A stretch of 58,733 nucleotides of DNA from Cellulomonas uda. Lineage in GTDB: Bacteria > Actinomycetota > Actinomycetes > Actinomycetales > Cellulomonadaceae. Location: the NCBI RefSeq assembly GCF_006538705.1, contig NZ_BJLP01000022.1:1-58733 (forward strand), written 5' to 3'. Each line of letters opens with the position of its first letter. The first letter of the stretch is position 1. Positions 8,804-16,929 of the stretch are shown here, one piece after another. Both the position numbers and the translations under genes were made by a program. Under the pieces are notes generated by a model that was given only the letters and a program-made list of their open reading frames with translations, was not told the origin of the DNA and did not search any database.

Positions 8804-9694
8804 TCAGACCTCGTCGCGCCAGGTGTGCTGCGGGTCGTAGCCCAGCAGGCGGCGTGCCTTGTCGATGGACAGGAGCGTCTCGCGACCCTCGATCGGGCGC
8901 TTCACCGGGACGTCCGGGAAGTACTCGGCGACGAGCTCCGCCGACGGGCGCTCCAGCACCGTGTCGGGCGAGGCGATGATGAACGCCTCGAACCCGCGCA
9001 GGTCGCTCTCGAGCGCGAACCGGACCGCGAGCGCCCCGTCGCGTGCGTCGATGTACCCCCACAGGTTCCACATCCGGCTGCGCGGGTCGTCGGCGAAGCC
9101 CGGGAACGCGGCGTAGTCCGCGACGTCCATGACGTTGGAGAAGCGCAGCCCGATCAGCTTGAGCTCGGGGTCCCAGCGCGTGAAGTGCCGGGCCATCTCC
9201 TCCTCCACCGCCTTGCCGAGGGAGTACGTGCTCTCGGGGCGGACGGCGTACTTCTCGTCGACCGGGACGTACGGCGGCGGCGTCTCGAACGGCAGCCCGA
9301 GGACGGTCTCGCTGGACGCCCAGACGACGTTCGTGATGCCGGCGCGGCGCGCGGCGCTGAACACGTGGTGGGTGGCGACGACGTTGTTCGCGAACGTCGC
9401 ACCGCTCGGGCGCAGCCCCGGCGCGGGGACGGCCGCGAGGTGCACCACGGCGTCGACGCCGTCGTACCGGTCGTCGATCCCCGTGAACGCCTCGGTGACC
9501 TGGCCCAGGTCGGTGAGGTCGACCCGGGTGAAGAGCGCCGGCTGACCGGGCGGCGGTGGCGCGGTGTCCACGTTGACGACGTCGTACCCGTGCGTCGCGA
9601 GGTGCTCGACGACCGCGCGGCCGAGCTTGCCGCTGCCACTGGTCACGACGACGCGGCTCATGCGCCGGCCCGGGACGGCACTCGCCACACTCAT
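8804..9694 (-). CDS. NAD(P)-dependent epimerase/dehydratase (SDR superfamily)
   Basis: Extended short-chain dehydrogenase/epimerase, 296 residues from ATG 9694. The N-terminal Rossmann motif TSGSGKLG follows MSRVVV; a second in-frame ATG at 9661 puts it right at the N-terminus and may be the true start. The catalytic tyrosine-lysine pair appears as YSLGK near residue 160, with the serine in WASSETV upstream. The C-terminus ends in a nucleotide-sugar-epimerase-like RRLLGYDPQHTWRDEV. Similar proteins act on sugars or sugar acids, including uronate dehydrogenases; the substrate cannot be read. Convergent with the short ORF stub. Confidence 0.85.
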   Translation of the reverse strand: MSVASAVPGRRMSRVVVTSGSGKLGRAVVEHLATHGYDVVNVDTAPPPPGQPALFTRVDLTDLGQVTEAFTGIDDRYDGVDAVVHLAAVPAPGLRPSGATFANNVVATHHVFSAARRAGITNVVWASSETVLGLPFETPPPYVPVDEKYAVRPESTYSLGKAVEEEMARHFTRWDPELKLIGLRFSNVMDVADYAAFPGFADDPRSRMWNLWGYIDARDGALAVRFALESDLRGFEAFIIASPDTVLERPSAELVAEYFPDVPVKRPIEGRETLLSIDKARRLLGYDPQHTWRDEV

Positions 9695-10111
9695 GCGCTC
9701 ATCACACCACGGGTCGCCGGGTGACCACGGGTGGCGCCACGGTCCCCGCCGACGAGGGGCGCGCGGCACGACGTGCACGCCGTGGGGCGCCGTCGTCGGG
9801 TTGAAGCGATTCGGGCGGGATCGGGACGCATCGTCCTGTGCCATATTGACCCCGAGGTCGTGTGAGCGATCACACGGCGGATGCCATGCACACGTGGAGA
9901 CGATCATGGACGACATCGACGTCGACGAGGCTCTCGAGCGGGCACCCCGCGCGCGGTCCCACCCCCGACCCGGTCGTGCAGCCACGCCTCCCACGCGGAC
10001 GGCACCCACCGGCGGTGGGAGCACGTCCGCACGCGAAGACTGACGGCTCTGCGGGGAGCGGGTTCGTCGACCCGGCGCGCTCGCTCCCGGTCGGACAAGG
10101 GAGATGAACAG
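9695..10111 (+). promoter_or_regulatory. GH62 upstream region with LacI-type operator
   Basis: This 417-bp gap holds a palindrome GTGTGAGCGATCACAC at 9860-9875, whose half site TGTGAGC is that of LacI-family operators. No clear sigma-A hexamers are fixed by eye. A 45-codon frame (9906-10043) with a weak GGAGA is present but not supported as a gene. The GH62 gene has its own ribosome binding site AAGGGAG just before GTG 10112. Catabolic control by a LacI-type regulator is inferred. Confidence 0.45.
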
Positions 10112-11599
10112 GTGAGAAGAAACGCAGGAAGCCTGCGGCGACGGTGGTCCGCGATGCTCCTCGCACTGGGCGTCGCGGCGGCCGGCGCGGTCGCGGTCGC
10201 GCCCACCGCGACGGCGGCGAGCATCGACACCTCGGCGTCGTACGTGCTGGTCAACCGCAACAGCGGCAAGGCCCTCGACGTGTACGCCCGCGCCACCACC
10301 GACGGTGCCCGCATCACGCAGTGGTCCCGCAACGACGGCACCAACCAGCAGTGGCAGTTCGTCGACTCCGGCGGCGGCTACTACCGGCTCAAGTCCCGCC
10401 TGTCCGGCAAGGTCCTCGACGTGACCGGCCGCTCCACCGCCGACGGCGCCGCGATCATCCAGTGGACCGACAACAACTCGTCCAACCAGCAGTTCAGCAT
10501 CCAGGACGTCGACGGCTACATCCAGCTGATCGCCCGGCACAGCGGCAAGGCCGTCGAGGTGCAGGACGCGTCCACCGCCGAGGGCGGCAACGTCGTCCAG
10601 TACGCCGACTGGAACGGCAGCAACCAGCAGTGGCAGATGGTCCGGGTCGGCGGCGGCACCAGCACGCCGACGCCGACGCCGACGTCGCCGGGCGGCTGCT
10701 CGCTGCCGTCGACCTACCGGTGGGACTCCACCGGACCCCTCGCCCAGCCGCGGTCGGGCTGGACGTCGCTCAAGGACTTCACCAACGTCGTCCACAACGG
10801 CAAGCACATCGTCTACGCGTCGAAGGTGCAGAACGGGAGCTACGGCTCGATGGCCTTCAGCCCGTTCACCAACTGGTCGGACATGGCCACCGCGAGCCAG
10901 AACGCCCTGCCCTCGGGCACGGTCGCCCCGACGCTGTTCTACTTCGCACCGAAGAACATCTGGGTCCTGGCCTACCAGTGGGGTCAGTGGCCGTTCATCT
11001 ACCGGACCTCGACGGACCCGACGAACGTCAACTCCTGGTCGTCGCCGCAGCCGCTGTTCACGGGCAGCATCGCCAACTCCGGGACCGGTCCGATCGACCA
11101 GACGCTCATCGGTGACGGGCAGAACATGTACCTGTTCTTCGCCGGCGACAACGGCAAGATCTACCGCGCGAGCATGCCGATCGGGAACTTCCCGGGGAAC
11201 TTCGGCTCGGGCTACACGACGGTCATGAGCGACACCACGGCGAACCTGTTCGAGGGCGTGGAGGTCTACAAGGTCGCGGGTCAGAACCAGTACCTGATGA
11301 TCGTCGAGGCGATGGGCTCGCGCGGGCGCTACTTCCGCTCGTTCACGTCCTCGAGCCTGTCGGGGTCGTGGACGCCGCAGGCCGCGTCGGAGAGCAACCC
11401 GTTCGCGGGCAGGGCCAACAGCGGCGCGACGTGGACCAACGACATCAGCCACGGTGACCTGGTCCGCTCCAACCCCGACCAGACCAAGACGATCGACCCC
11501 TGCAACCTGCAGCTGCTCTACCAGGGCCGTGACCCGAACGTGAACGGCGACTACAACAACCTGCCTTACCGCCCGGGGCTGCTCACGCTCCGTCGGTGA
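10112..11599 (+). CDS. Secreted CBM13-GH62 alpha-L-arabinofuranosidase
   Basis: Extracellular enzyme removing arabinose side chains from arabinoxylan or arabinan; 495 residues from GTG 10112 (ribosome binding site AAGGGAG, 8-nt spacing). The order is: signal peptide ([12 protein letters not shown]...[15 protein letters not shown]...ATAA, residues 1-36), a ricin-type CBM13 with three QxW repeats (NQQWQF, NQQFSI, NQQWQM), a short Thr/Pro linker (TPTPTPT), and a GH62 catalytic domain from about residue 195 to the end ([23 protein letters not shown] at its start, [14 protein letters not shown] end). The same CBM13-GH62 layout is known in Streptomyces. A LacI-type palindrome lies upstream and a long terminator hairpin downstream. 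Probably a stand-alone, sugar-induced gene. Confidence 0.93.
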   Translation: MRRNAGSLRRRWSAMLLALGVAAAGAVAVAPTATAASIDTSASYVLVNRNSGKALDVYARATTDGARITQWSRNDGTNQQWQFVDSGGGYYRLKSRLSGKVLDVTGRSTADGAAIIQWTDNNSSNQQFSIQDVDGYIQLIARHSGKAVEVQDASTAEGGNVVQYADWNGSNQQWQMVRVGGGTSTPTPTPTSPGGCSLPSTYRWDSTGPLAQPRSGWTSLKDFTNVVHNGKHIVYASKVQNGSYGSMAFSPFTNWSDMATASQNALPSGTVAPTLFYFAPKNIWVLAYQWGQWPFIYRTSTDPTNVNSWSSPQPLFTGSIANSGTGPIDQTLIGDGQNMYLFFAGDNGKIYRASMPIGNFPGNFGSGYTTVMSDTTANLFEGVEVYKVAGQNQYLMIVEAMGSRGRYFRSFTSSSLSGSWTPQAASESNPFAGRANSGATWTNDISHGDLVRSNPDQTKTIDPCNLQLLYQGRDPNVNGDYNNLPYRPGLLTLRR

Positions 11600-11607
11600 C
11601 GACGACG

Positions 11608-11640
11608 AGGGGTGGGCTCGACGCGATCGAGCCCACCCCT
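11608..11640. terminator. 13-bp perfect bidirectional terminator
   Basis: AGGGGTGGGCTCG pairs with CGAGCCCACCCCT around a 7-nt loop. It lies between the convergent GH62 and VanW genes and can serve both. Confidence 0.8.
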
Positions 11641-11689
11641 CCTGCTCGTCGGGGCCGGCGTGAGCGTCCCCCGCGCGCCGACGAGACGC

Positions 11690-12532
11690 CTAACCGGCGC
11701 CGCCGGCCTCCAGGAACGGCTGGTACATGAGCCGGCCCTGGTTGACCGCGAGGAGCTCGTCGTCCACCTCGGCCCCCTCCGCGTCGAGCACGCGCCGCCG
11801 CAGCACGTTGTGCCGCGTGAAGACGCCCGGCAGGTCGTTGCGCATCTCGTGCGCGGCCTCGTACACCTCGTAGGTGTGCAGCGGCGCCCGGTCGCTGGTC
11901 CACGCCCCGACCAGGTGCGTCCGCTCGACCGTCAGCGAGAGCCGGAACGTCGCGTCCGTGCGGTTCTCGATCTGCAGGTCCAGCACCGGCCACGAGCACG
12001 TGGCGCCGCTGCCGAACGGCTGCGTGCGCCCGTTGTCCGGGAAGACGTCGTACGTGTGCCGCCAGCGCTCGACCACGGTCAGCGGTGTGTGCACCGTCAT
12101 CCAGTACAGGAGGTTGGTCATCTGGCACATGCCGCCGCCGACCCCCTCCTCGACCAGGCCCTGCCGCAGGACCATGCCGTCCCGGAACCCCCGCCGGTGG
12201 CTCGGCCTGCCGACGAGCCGCCAGAACGACATCCGCTGACCGGGCCGCAGCACGCTGCCGTCCAGCCGCCCGGCAGCGATCATGAGGTTGACCGCCTTGC
12301 CCTCCTGCAGCCGACGGTCCACCCCGGCCAGCTCGCGGAAGATCGGGGTGCGGTGCGCCGCCACCTCGTGCGCGAAGCCGTCCGGGGCGACGCGGTCCAG
12401 CCTCGCCTCGACGCCCGCCTGCCGCCACTGCCACTCCCGGCGCAGCCGCCGGACGGCCGGACCGAGCGACTCCCGGGCGCGCTCGCGCACGGGACCCGTG
12501 ACCCGCGCCGTGCCGCTCGGCCTCGTGCCCAC
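11690..12532 (-). CDS. VanW family protein
   Basis: A 280-residue protein whose centre is a VanW domain: GQRMSFWRLVGRPS, then the GGGMCQMTNLLYW core and HTYDVFPDNGRTQPFG. VanW was named from vanB-type vancomycin resistance clusters, but its biochemical role is unknown and most homologues are unrelated to resistance. Start chosen at GTG 12532 because GGGGGAG lies 5 nt upstream; earlier codons form Pro/Arg/Gly-rich non-coding-like sequence. No signal peptide is evident. A GT2 glycosyltransferase gene lies upstream on the same strand with a 174-bp gap. A cell-envelope role is plausible but not shown. Confidence 0.85.
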   Translation of the reverse strand: MGTRPSGTARVTGPVRERARESLGPAVRRLRREWQWRQAGVEARLDRVAPDGFAHEVAAHRTPIFRELAGVDRRLQEGKAVNLMIAAGRLDGSVLRPGQRMSFWRLVGRPSHRRGFRDGMVLRQGLVEEGVGGGMCQMTNLLYWMTVHTPLTVVERWRHTYDVFPDNGRTQPFGSGATCSWPVLDLQIENRTDATFRLSLTVERTHLVGAWTSDRAPLHTYEVYEAAHEMRNDLPGVFTRHNVLRRRVLDAEGAEVDDELLAVNQGRLMYQPFLEAGGAG

Positions 12533-12706
12533 CGCAGCTCCCCCTGCCTGGCGGGGCTCGGGCCCCGCGCCCCCCGGGCGCGCCGACGCGCTCGTCGGAC
12601 GTGATCGTCCCGTCCCGGCGGGGCGGCGGCAAGGGCCATCCGACCCACTGTGGTGCGCGGCCTGGTGCGCGGCCCGGCGCACGGCCGGTGCGCGGTCCGG
12701 TGGAGG

Positions 12707-13432
12707 TCAGCGTGCCAGGCGCAGCCGCCAGCGCCGCCACGGCGGGAGCCGGAGCCAGTTGCGCCGGAGCGTGCGGAGCGCGCGGCCGAACCGTCGTCGC
12801 AGTTGCGCCGCCCCGCGCAGCGAGCGCGCGGAGACACCCACCCGCAGGTGCCGGTCGAACACGATCCGCCGCAGCGGTCCGAGCGCGAACGCCAGGTCGA
12901 GGTCGTCGTGGATCTCCGAGTCCTCCCTGGCCACCGCGCGCCGGACCTCCTGCCACGCGCTGCGGCGCACGGCCATCGACGAACCCCACAGCGGCGGGTG
13001 CCCCAACGCCAGGTGCCCGAGCGCGTAGTACGCGCCCAGGTAGAGCGCGGTCGCGACGACGCCCGGGACGGGGTGCAGGTCGGTGAACCGGCCCGTGCCG
13101 CTCAGGGCGTCGAGCCCCGGATCGCCGGCCATCCGTGCCGTGATCCGCTCGACCCACCGCGGACCGGGCAGCGAGTCGGCGTCGAGGCGGGCGATGACGT
13201 CCCCGAGCGCGGCGTCGTACCCCGCGGCGGCCGCGGCCGGGATCCCGGGCCGCGGCTCGACGACCACGCGCGCCCCGTGCCGGGCGGCGACCCGGGCCGA
13301 CCCGTCCGTCGACCCGTTGTCCACGACGACGACCTCCAGCGGACGCACGGTCTGCCGGGCGAGGTGGCGGAGGCACACGTCGAGCGCCTCGGCGTCGTCG
13401 CGCACCGGGATCACCACCGAGACGCTGGTCAT
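12707..13432 (-). CDS. Glycosyltransferase family 2
   Basis: Probable inverting GT-A glycosyltransferase, 241 residues. The family core begins at the N-terminus: VSVVIPVRDDAEALD, then VVVVDNGSTDGS, and the metal-binding DxD-type motif LDADSLPGP near residue 85. A candidate catalytic acidic segment is EDSEIHDDLDLAF near residue 170. One hydrophobic stretch (GVVATALYLGAYYALGHLAL) may be membrane-associated. The donor and acceptor are unknown. GAGGATGG upstream of the ATG is an acceptable ribosome binding site. Confidence 0.85.
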   Translation of the reverse strand: MTSVSVVIPVRDDAEALDVCLRHLARQTVRPLEVVVVDNGSTDGSARVAARHGARVVVEPRPGIPAAAAAGYDAALGDVIARLDADSLPGPRWVERITARMAGDPGLDALSGTGRFTDLHPVPGVVATALYLGAYYALGHLALGHPPLWGSSMAVRRSAWQEVRRAVAREDSEIHDDLDLAFALGPLRRIVFDRHLRVGVSARSLRGAAQLRRRFGRALRTLRRNWLRLPPWRRWRLRLAR

Positions 13433-13498
13433 CCCGCCATCCTCAGGTGAGCGCGCGCATCCCGCGCGGTGACGCCCGGTCCGGGTGACGATGGCGCG

Positions 13499-13960
13499 AT
13501 GACGTCACCGCAGAACGGGCCCGACGAAGCCCACACCGTCCCCGCGGGTGTCTCCGACGAGCTGGTCGAGGCGGTCGGAGGCGTCACCGCGGCCTTCGAG
13601 GTCATCGAGCACGCGCGCGGGATGCTCTACGCGTTCCACCGGCTCGTCGGCCGCGCGGACAAGGAGCTCGCCGAGGCCCTCGACCAGCTCGAGGCCGCGG
13701 GCCGCCCCGACCTCGCCGAGGCGCTGCGGACCGACGTCGTCGGGCGCAACGTCATCGACGGACGCTGGACGTTCCAGCTCGTCGAGGAGTTCGACTCCGG
13801 GTACTACCAGGCGTTCGCCGACGCCGAGCGGGCCGTCCGCGACGCGACGATGGGCGGGCGCCGGCACGTCTTCGAGGCCCAGCTCAAGGAGCGGGAACAG
13901 ACCCCCGGGCTGCCCGGCCACGAGGCACAGCCCGCGGCGACGGGTCACCAGGGGAGGTAG
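13499..13960 (+). CDS. Conserved hypothetical actinobacterial protein
   Basis: A 153-residue soluble protein from ATG 13499, without a domain I can name. It is rich in predicted helix (VTAAFEVIEHARGMLYAFHRLVGRADKELAEALDQLEAAG), followed by DGRWTFQLVEEFDSGYYQAFADAE and a disordered polar tail. I recall similar proteins in other actinobacteria but know no function. Its end overlaps the convergent GNAT gene by 16 bp. The high third-position GC and clean frame support a real gene. Confidence 0.7.
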   Translation: MTSPQNGPDEAHTVPAGVSDELVEAVGGVTAAFEVIEHARGMLYAFHRLVGRADKELAEALDQLEAAGRPDLAEALRTDVVGRNVIDGRWTFQLVEEFDSGYYQAFADAERAVRDATMGGRRHVFEAQLKEREQTPGLPGHEAQPAATGHQGR

Positions 13961-15144
13961 TAGGTCAGCAGGTCGGCGGTGAGCGGCGGGAACAGGGCAC
14001 CGAAGAGCTCGGCGTCCGGCGCGTACACGTCGGGGTGGAGCCGTCCCAGCCCCTCGATGCCGAGCTGTCCGAGGAGCAGAGCGGGCAGCCGGTCCGGAGC
14101 CACGCCGGCGCCCCGCGCGACACCGGGCGCCTGCATCGGGCCGCCGACCTCGACGGGGCCCAGCCCCGCGTCGTCGGACCACGGCAGCCGGTAGTGCCGC
14201 CCGAACGTCGAGATCACGACGTCCCGGCCGAGCCCCGCGGCGCGCAGCCGCGCCGTGAGCACCGGCCGCAGCGCGTCCAGCACCAGCTCCGGGCGCTCCA
14301 GACGCACGTAGTACTGCGTCGCATCCGTCCCCGCGGGCTCGAGGAGATCCGCCCAGGCGCGCCCCGGCACCGTGAGCGGCCGGTGCACGATCGTCAGCGG
14401 TTCGCCGAGCCCGCGCAGCGCGGCCAGGAGGTCGCCCGCCGCCGCCGTGTCCGCCGCGGCGGCCTCCGCGACCAGCAGCCCCTCGTCGGGAACGCCCGTC
14501 CGCGCAGACGCGACGACGACGCCGTCACGCTCCAGGACGCGCGTCGTGCTGGCCTCGTGGGCGAGCAGGCACCGCCAACGGTCCGCCGGGTGCGGCATCG
14601 CCACGTCGTACGGCGCCTGAGCCGCGTCCTGCAGCGCGACGAGCGCCGGGAGGTCGGCCCTCGTCGCCTCGCGGAGCACCGACGCGGCCGGCGCGTCCTG
14701 CGCCGGCAGCGACCCCCGGAGCGCTCGCGCGCGGGGGATGTCGACGGCGTACTCGTAGCCGAACAGCCGGTAGAAGTACGGGATCCCGATCATCACCTGG
14801 AGCAGGTGCCCGCGCTCGCGCGAACGCTCGTGCGCCCAGCCCATCAGCGCGCGGACCAGACCCCGCCCCTCGTAGTCGGTCTCGGTCGCCACGAGCTCGA
14901 CCTGACCCGCCGGCAGCACGACGTCACCGACCCGCACCGTCTCGTCGAGCAGCGTCGCCGTCGAGACCACGCGATCACCGTCCACGACGACCGCGCACGA
15001 GTCCCACCCGAGCTCGCCCTCCACGACGAGCCGGTGGTCCAGCGCGTCCGGCTCCTCACCGCGCGCGACGAGCAACGCACCGATCTGTTCCAGGTCCGAC
15101 GGTCGGGCGGTGCGGAGCTCGAGCCCTCCGGGCAGCGTCGTCAT
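13945..15144 (-). CDS. Eis-like GNAT N-acetyltransferase
   Basis: A 399-residue protein from ATG 15144. The N-terminal GNAT domain has an acetyl-CoA motif VELVATETDYEGRGLVRALM and the Eis-like GIPYFYRLFGYEYA segment; a second GNAT-like middle part and a C-terminal sterol-carrier-like end (LGRLHPDVYAPDAELFGALFPP) complete the usual Eis order. Mycobacterial Eis acetylates amines, including aminoglycosides; this protein's substrate is unknown. It starts 4 nt after the stop of the upstream GNAT gene, so the two form an operon. Its 3' end overlaps a convergent hypothetical gene. Confidence 0.8.
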   Translation of the reverse strand: MTTLPGGLELRTARPSDLEQIGALLVARGEEPDALDHRLVVEGELGWDSCAVVVDGDRVVSTATLLDETVRVGDVVLPAGQVELVATETDYEGRGLVRALMGWAHERSRERGHLLQVMIGIPYFYRLFGYEYAVDIPRARALRGSLPAQDAPAASVLREATRADLPALVALQDAAQAPYDVAMPHPADRWRCLLAHEASTTRVLERDGVVVASARTGVPDEGLLVAEAAAADTAAAGDLLAALRGLGEPLTIVHRPLTVPGRAWADLLEPAGTDATQYYVRLERPELVLDALRPVLTARLRAAGLGRDVVISTFGRHYRLPWSDDAGLGPVEVGGPMQAPGVARGAGVAPDRLPALLLGQLGIEGLGRLHPDVYAPDAELFGALFPPLTADLLTYYLPW

Positions 15145-15148
15145 GCGA

Positions 15149-16276
15149 TCACACCAGGTGCTTCTGCCAGACCGCCGCGACACCGTCCGCCACGAAGCCG
15201 AGCGCCACGTTGATCGCGAGCATGTGGGCGTTCTCCTGCGCGTTCCACGTGTGGATCCGCTCCACGCCCGGCCGCCACGCCGCGAGCGCACGCACGTTCG
15301 TGACCTTGACGAGCGTCCCGAGGCGGTGCCCGCGGTGCTCGCTCAGCACGAGCGTGTCCTCCTGGAAACCGAATGGGACCTCGGGGACGGGGATCTGGAG
15401 CACCGTGAACGCGACGAGCTCGCCCGACGCGACGTGCTCCGCCACCGTGAGCAGCACGTGCTGCTGCCGGCCTGCGAGGTCCACCAAGTGGCTGCGCACG
15501 CGCTCGGCGTCCCACGTCTCCTCGTCGTAGGCGACCTCGCCGAGCGGCACGTCCGTGCTCATGCGGGTCCACAACCGCGCGAGGTCGTCGAGACGGTCCT
15601 CGGGGACCTCGTCGCGCCACGTGAGGACCCGGTAGGCGTCGCCCGCCGCGGCGGTGGCGTCGCCGCCGAGCCGGTCGAGCACCGGCGCCGGGACCGGCAG
15701 GTACAGCGTGGAGTGGCGGCCGACCTGCTCGAGCACGTAGCCGCGCTCGCGCGCGACGACCGCCTCGGTCGCGTCGGCCGGCACGCGACCCGCGCCCGTG
15801 CGGGGCTCGAGCGCACCCGGCCCCGCGGGCGGCTCCGGGGCGTGCGGTGCCGTGAAGACGACCGTCGTGCAGCCGAGCGCTGCGGCCTCGTCCTCGACCG
15901 CGGCGAGCAGCACGTCGTGGACGCCGTCGTGAACGTACGCCGGACGCACGGCCAGCGGCCCGGCCCAGAGCAGGTGCGTGTTGGCCTCGCGCCCGACGAC
16001 GACGAGCGCGACCCCGACGACGTCAGCCGGCTCCGGCGCGACGCCCTCCGGGTGCGTGGCGCGCACCACCAGGAGCATCTGCTTGCGGTCGTACTCCTGG
16101 TGCCGGACCACGCCGTGCATGACCGAGGGCGGCGCCCACTGGTCGGTCCAGCCCCACACGGCGGCCTCGCGCTCGCGCTCGACGTCGCTGAACGCGTGCA
16201 GCGCCCACGCGTCGGGGTGGTCGAGGTCGGTGGGTGGTTCGGGGGCGCGCAGGACGCGCCAGCTCCGGTTCGTCAC
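15149..16276 (-). CDS. Tandem-domain GNAT N-acetyltransferase
   Basis: A 375-residue GNAT protein from GTG 16276 (VTNRSWRVLRAPEPPTDLDH). The C-terminal domain carries a typical motif A, LVLSEHRGHRLGTLVKVTN, and the late strand-helix NAQENAHMLAINVALGFVADG. The N-terminal domain (AVRPAYVHDGVHDVLLAAVEDEA) appears to be a degenerate second GNAT fold. Start chosen because upstream codons are Arg-rich and lack homology; there is no strong ribosome binding site. First gene of a two-gene acetyltransferase operon. Substrate unknown. Confidence 0.8.
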   Translation of the reverse strand: MTNRSWRVLRAPEPPTDLDHPDAWALHAFSDVEREREAAVWGWTDQWAPPSVMHGVVRHQEYDRKQMLLVVRATHPEGVAPEPADVVGVALVVVGREANTHLLWAGPLAVRPAYVHDGVHDVLLAAVEDEAAALGCTTVVFTAPHAPEPPAGPGALEPRTGAGRVPADATEAVVARERGYVLEQVGRHSTLYLPVPAPVLDRLGGDATAAAGDAYRVLTWRDEVPEDRLDDLARLWTRMSTDVPLGEVAYDEETWDAERVRSHLVDLAGRQQHVLLTVAEHVASGELVAFTVLQIPVPEVPFGFQEDTLVLSEHRGHRLGTLVKVTNVRALAAWRPGVERIHTWNAQENAHMLAINVALGFVADGVAAVWQKHLV

Positions 16277-16379
16277 GTGCCGAGTCTGCCGACCCGCCAC
16301 CTGGGCTGACCAGGTATTTCGGCTGCTCAGCACGCGGCTGCGACGACGACTCTCGTGCAGTGCTGCGGAGTACACCTCG

Positions 16380-16866
16380 CTACGGGCGCAGGCGGGTCGT
16401 CGGGACGATCTCCGCCGCCTGCGACGTGCTCGACCAGCGGAGCTCCGCGACCGCGTGCCGCGTGCCGTCGAAGTACTCCACGACGATCGGCACCGCCTGC
16501 CCCGCGGTGAGCGCGACCGTCCCGGTGTCGACCCGGCGGGCGTGCCTCGTCCACGCGTCGATCACGAGCCGACCGTCGACCCACAGCCGCACGCCGTCGT
16601 CGGACGTCGTCGCGAACGTGTACGTCTGCGAGTACCGCGGCACGACCGACCCGCTCCAGCGCACGGAGAACGTGTCCGCCCCGATGCCGCTCACCGGCGC
16701 CCCCGCCGGAAGGGTGACCTCGACCGACGCGACGGACCAGGCGTCCCATGACTCGGTGGCAGGCAGCTCGAGCACGGGGCCGGGCGCGCCGTCGACCGTC
16801 GTCGCGAGCGTTCGCCCTCCGTGCTGACCGTCGCTGCCGCGCGCGTTCGCGTACCGCAGGTGGGTC
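16380..16866 (-). pseudogene. Broken CBM6-like + PA14 C-terminal fragment
   Basis: The frame shows the tail of a carbohydrate-binding module (HLRYANARGSDG ... LELPATESWDAWSV ... VEVTLPAG) followed by a near-complete PA14 core (FSVRWSGSVVPRYSQTYTFATTSDDGVRLWVDGRLVIDAW). It stops normally at 16380. Upstream similarity vanishes abruptly near 16866, with no start codon or ribosome binding site before the end of the next gene. It is best read as the 3' remnant of a large secreted hydrolase or adhesin. A short protein from GTG 16775 would begin in mid-domain. Confidence 0.65.
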
Positions 16867-16929
16867 GTGGTGTCGTGGTGTCGTCGATGTACGCAGAGCC
16901 CGGCGGTCGCCCGGTGCCGCGCGGAGTAC

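Noticed and set aside
9860..9875. CRP/GlxR binding site.
   Set aside because: The half sites TGTGA/TCACA are separated by 4 bp, not 6, so the LacI-type reading fits better.
9906..10043. A 45-codon frame with a GGAGA just upstream, before the GH62 gene, as a leader peptide.
   Set aside because: The composition (Pro/Thr/Arg-rich) is that of random GC-rich DNA and nothing else supports expression.
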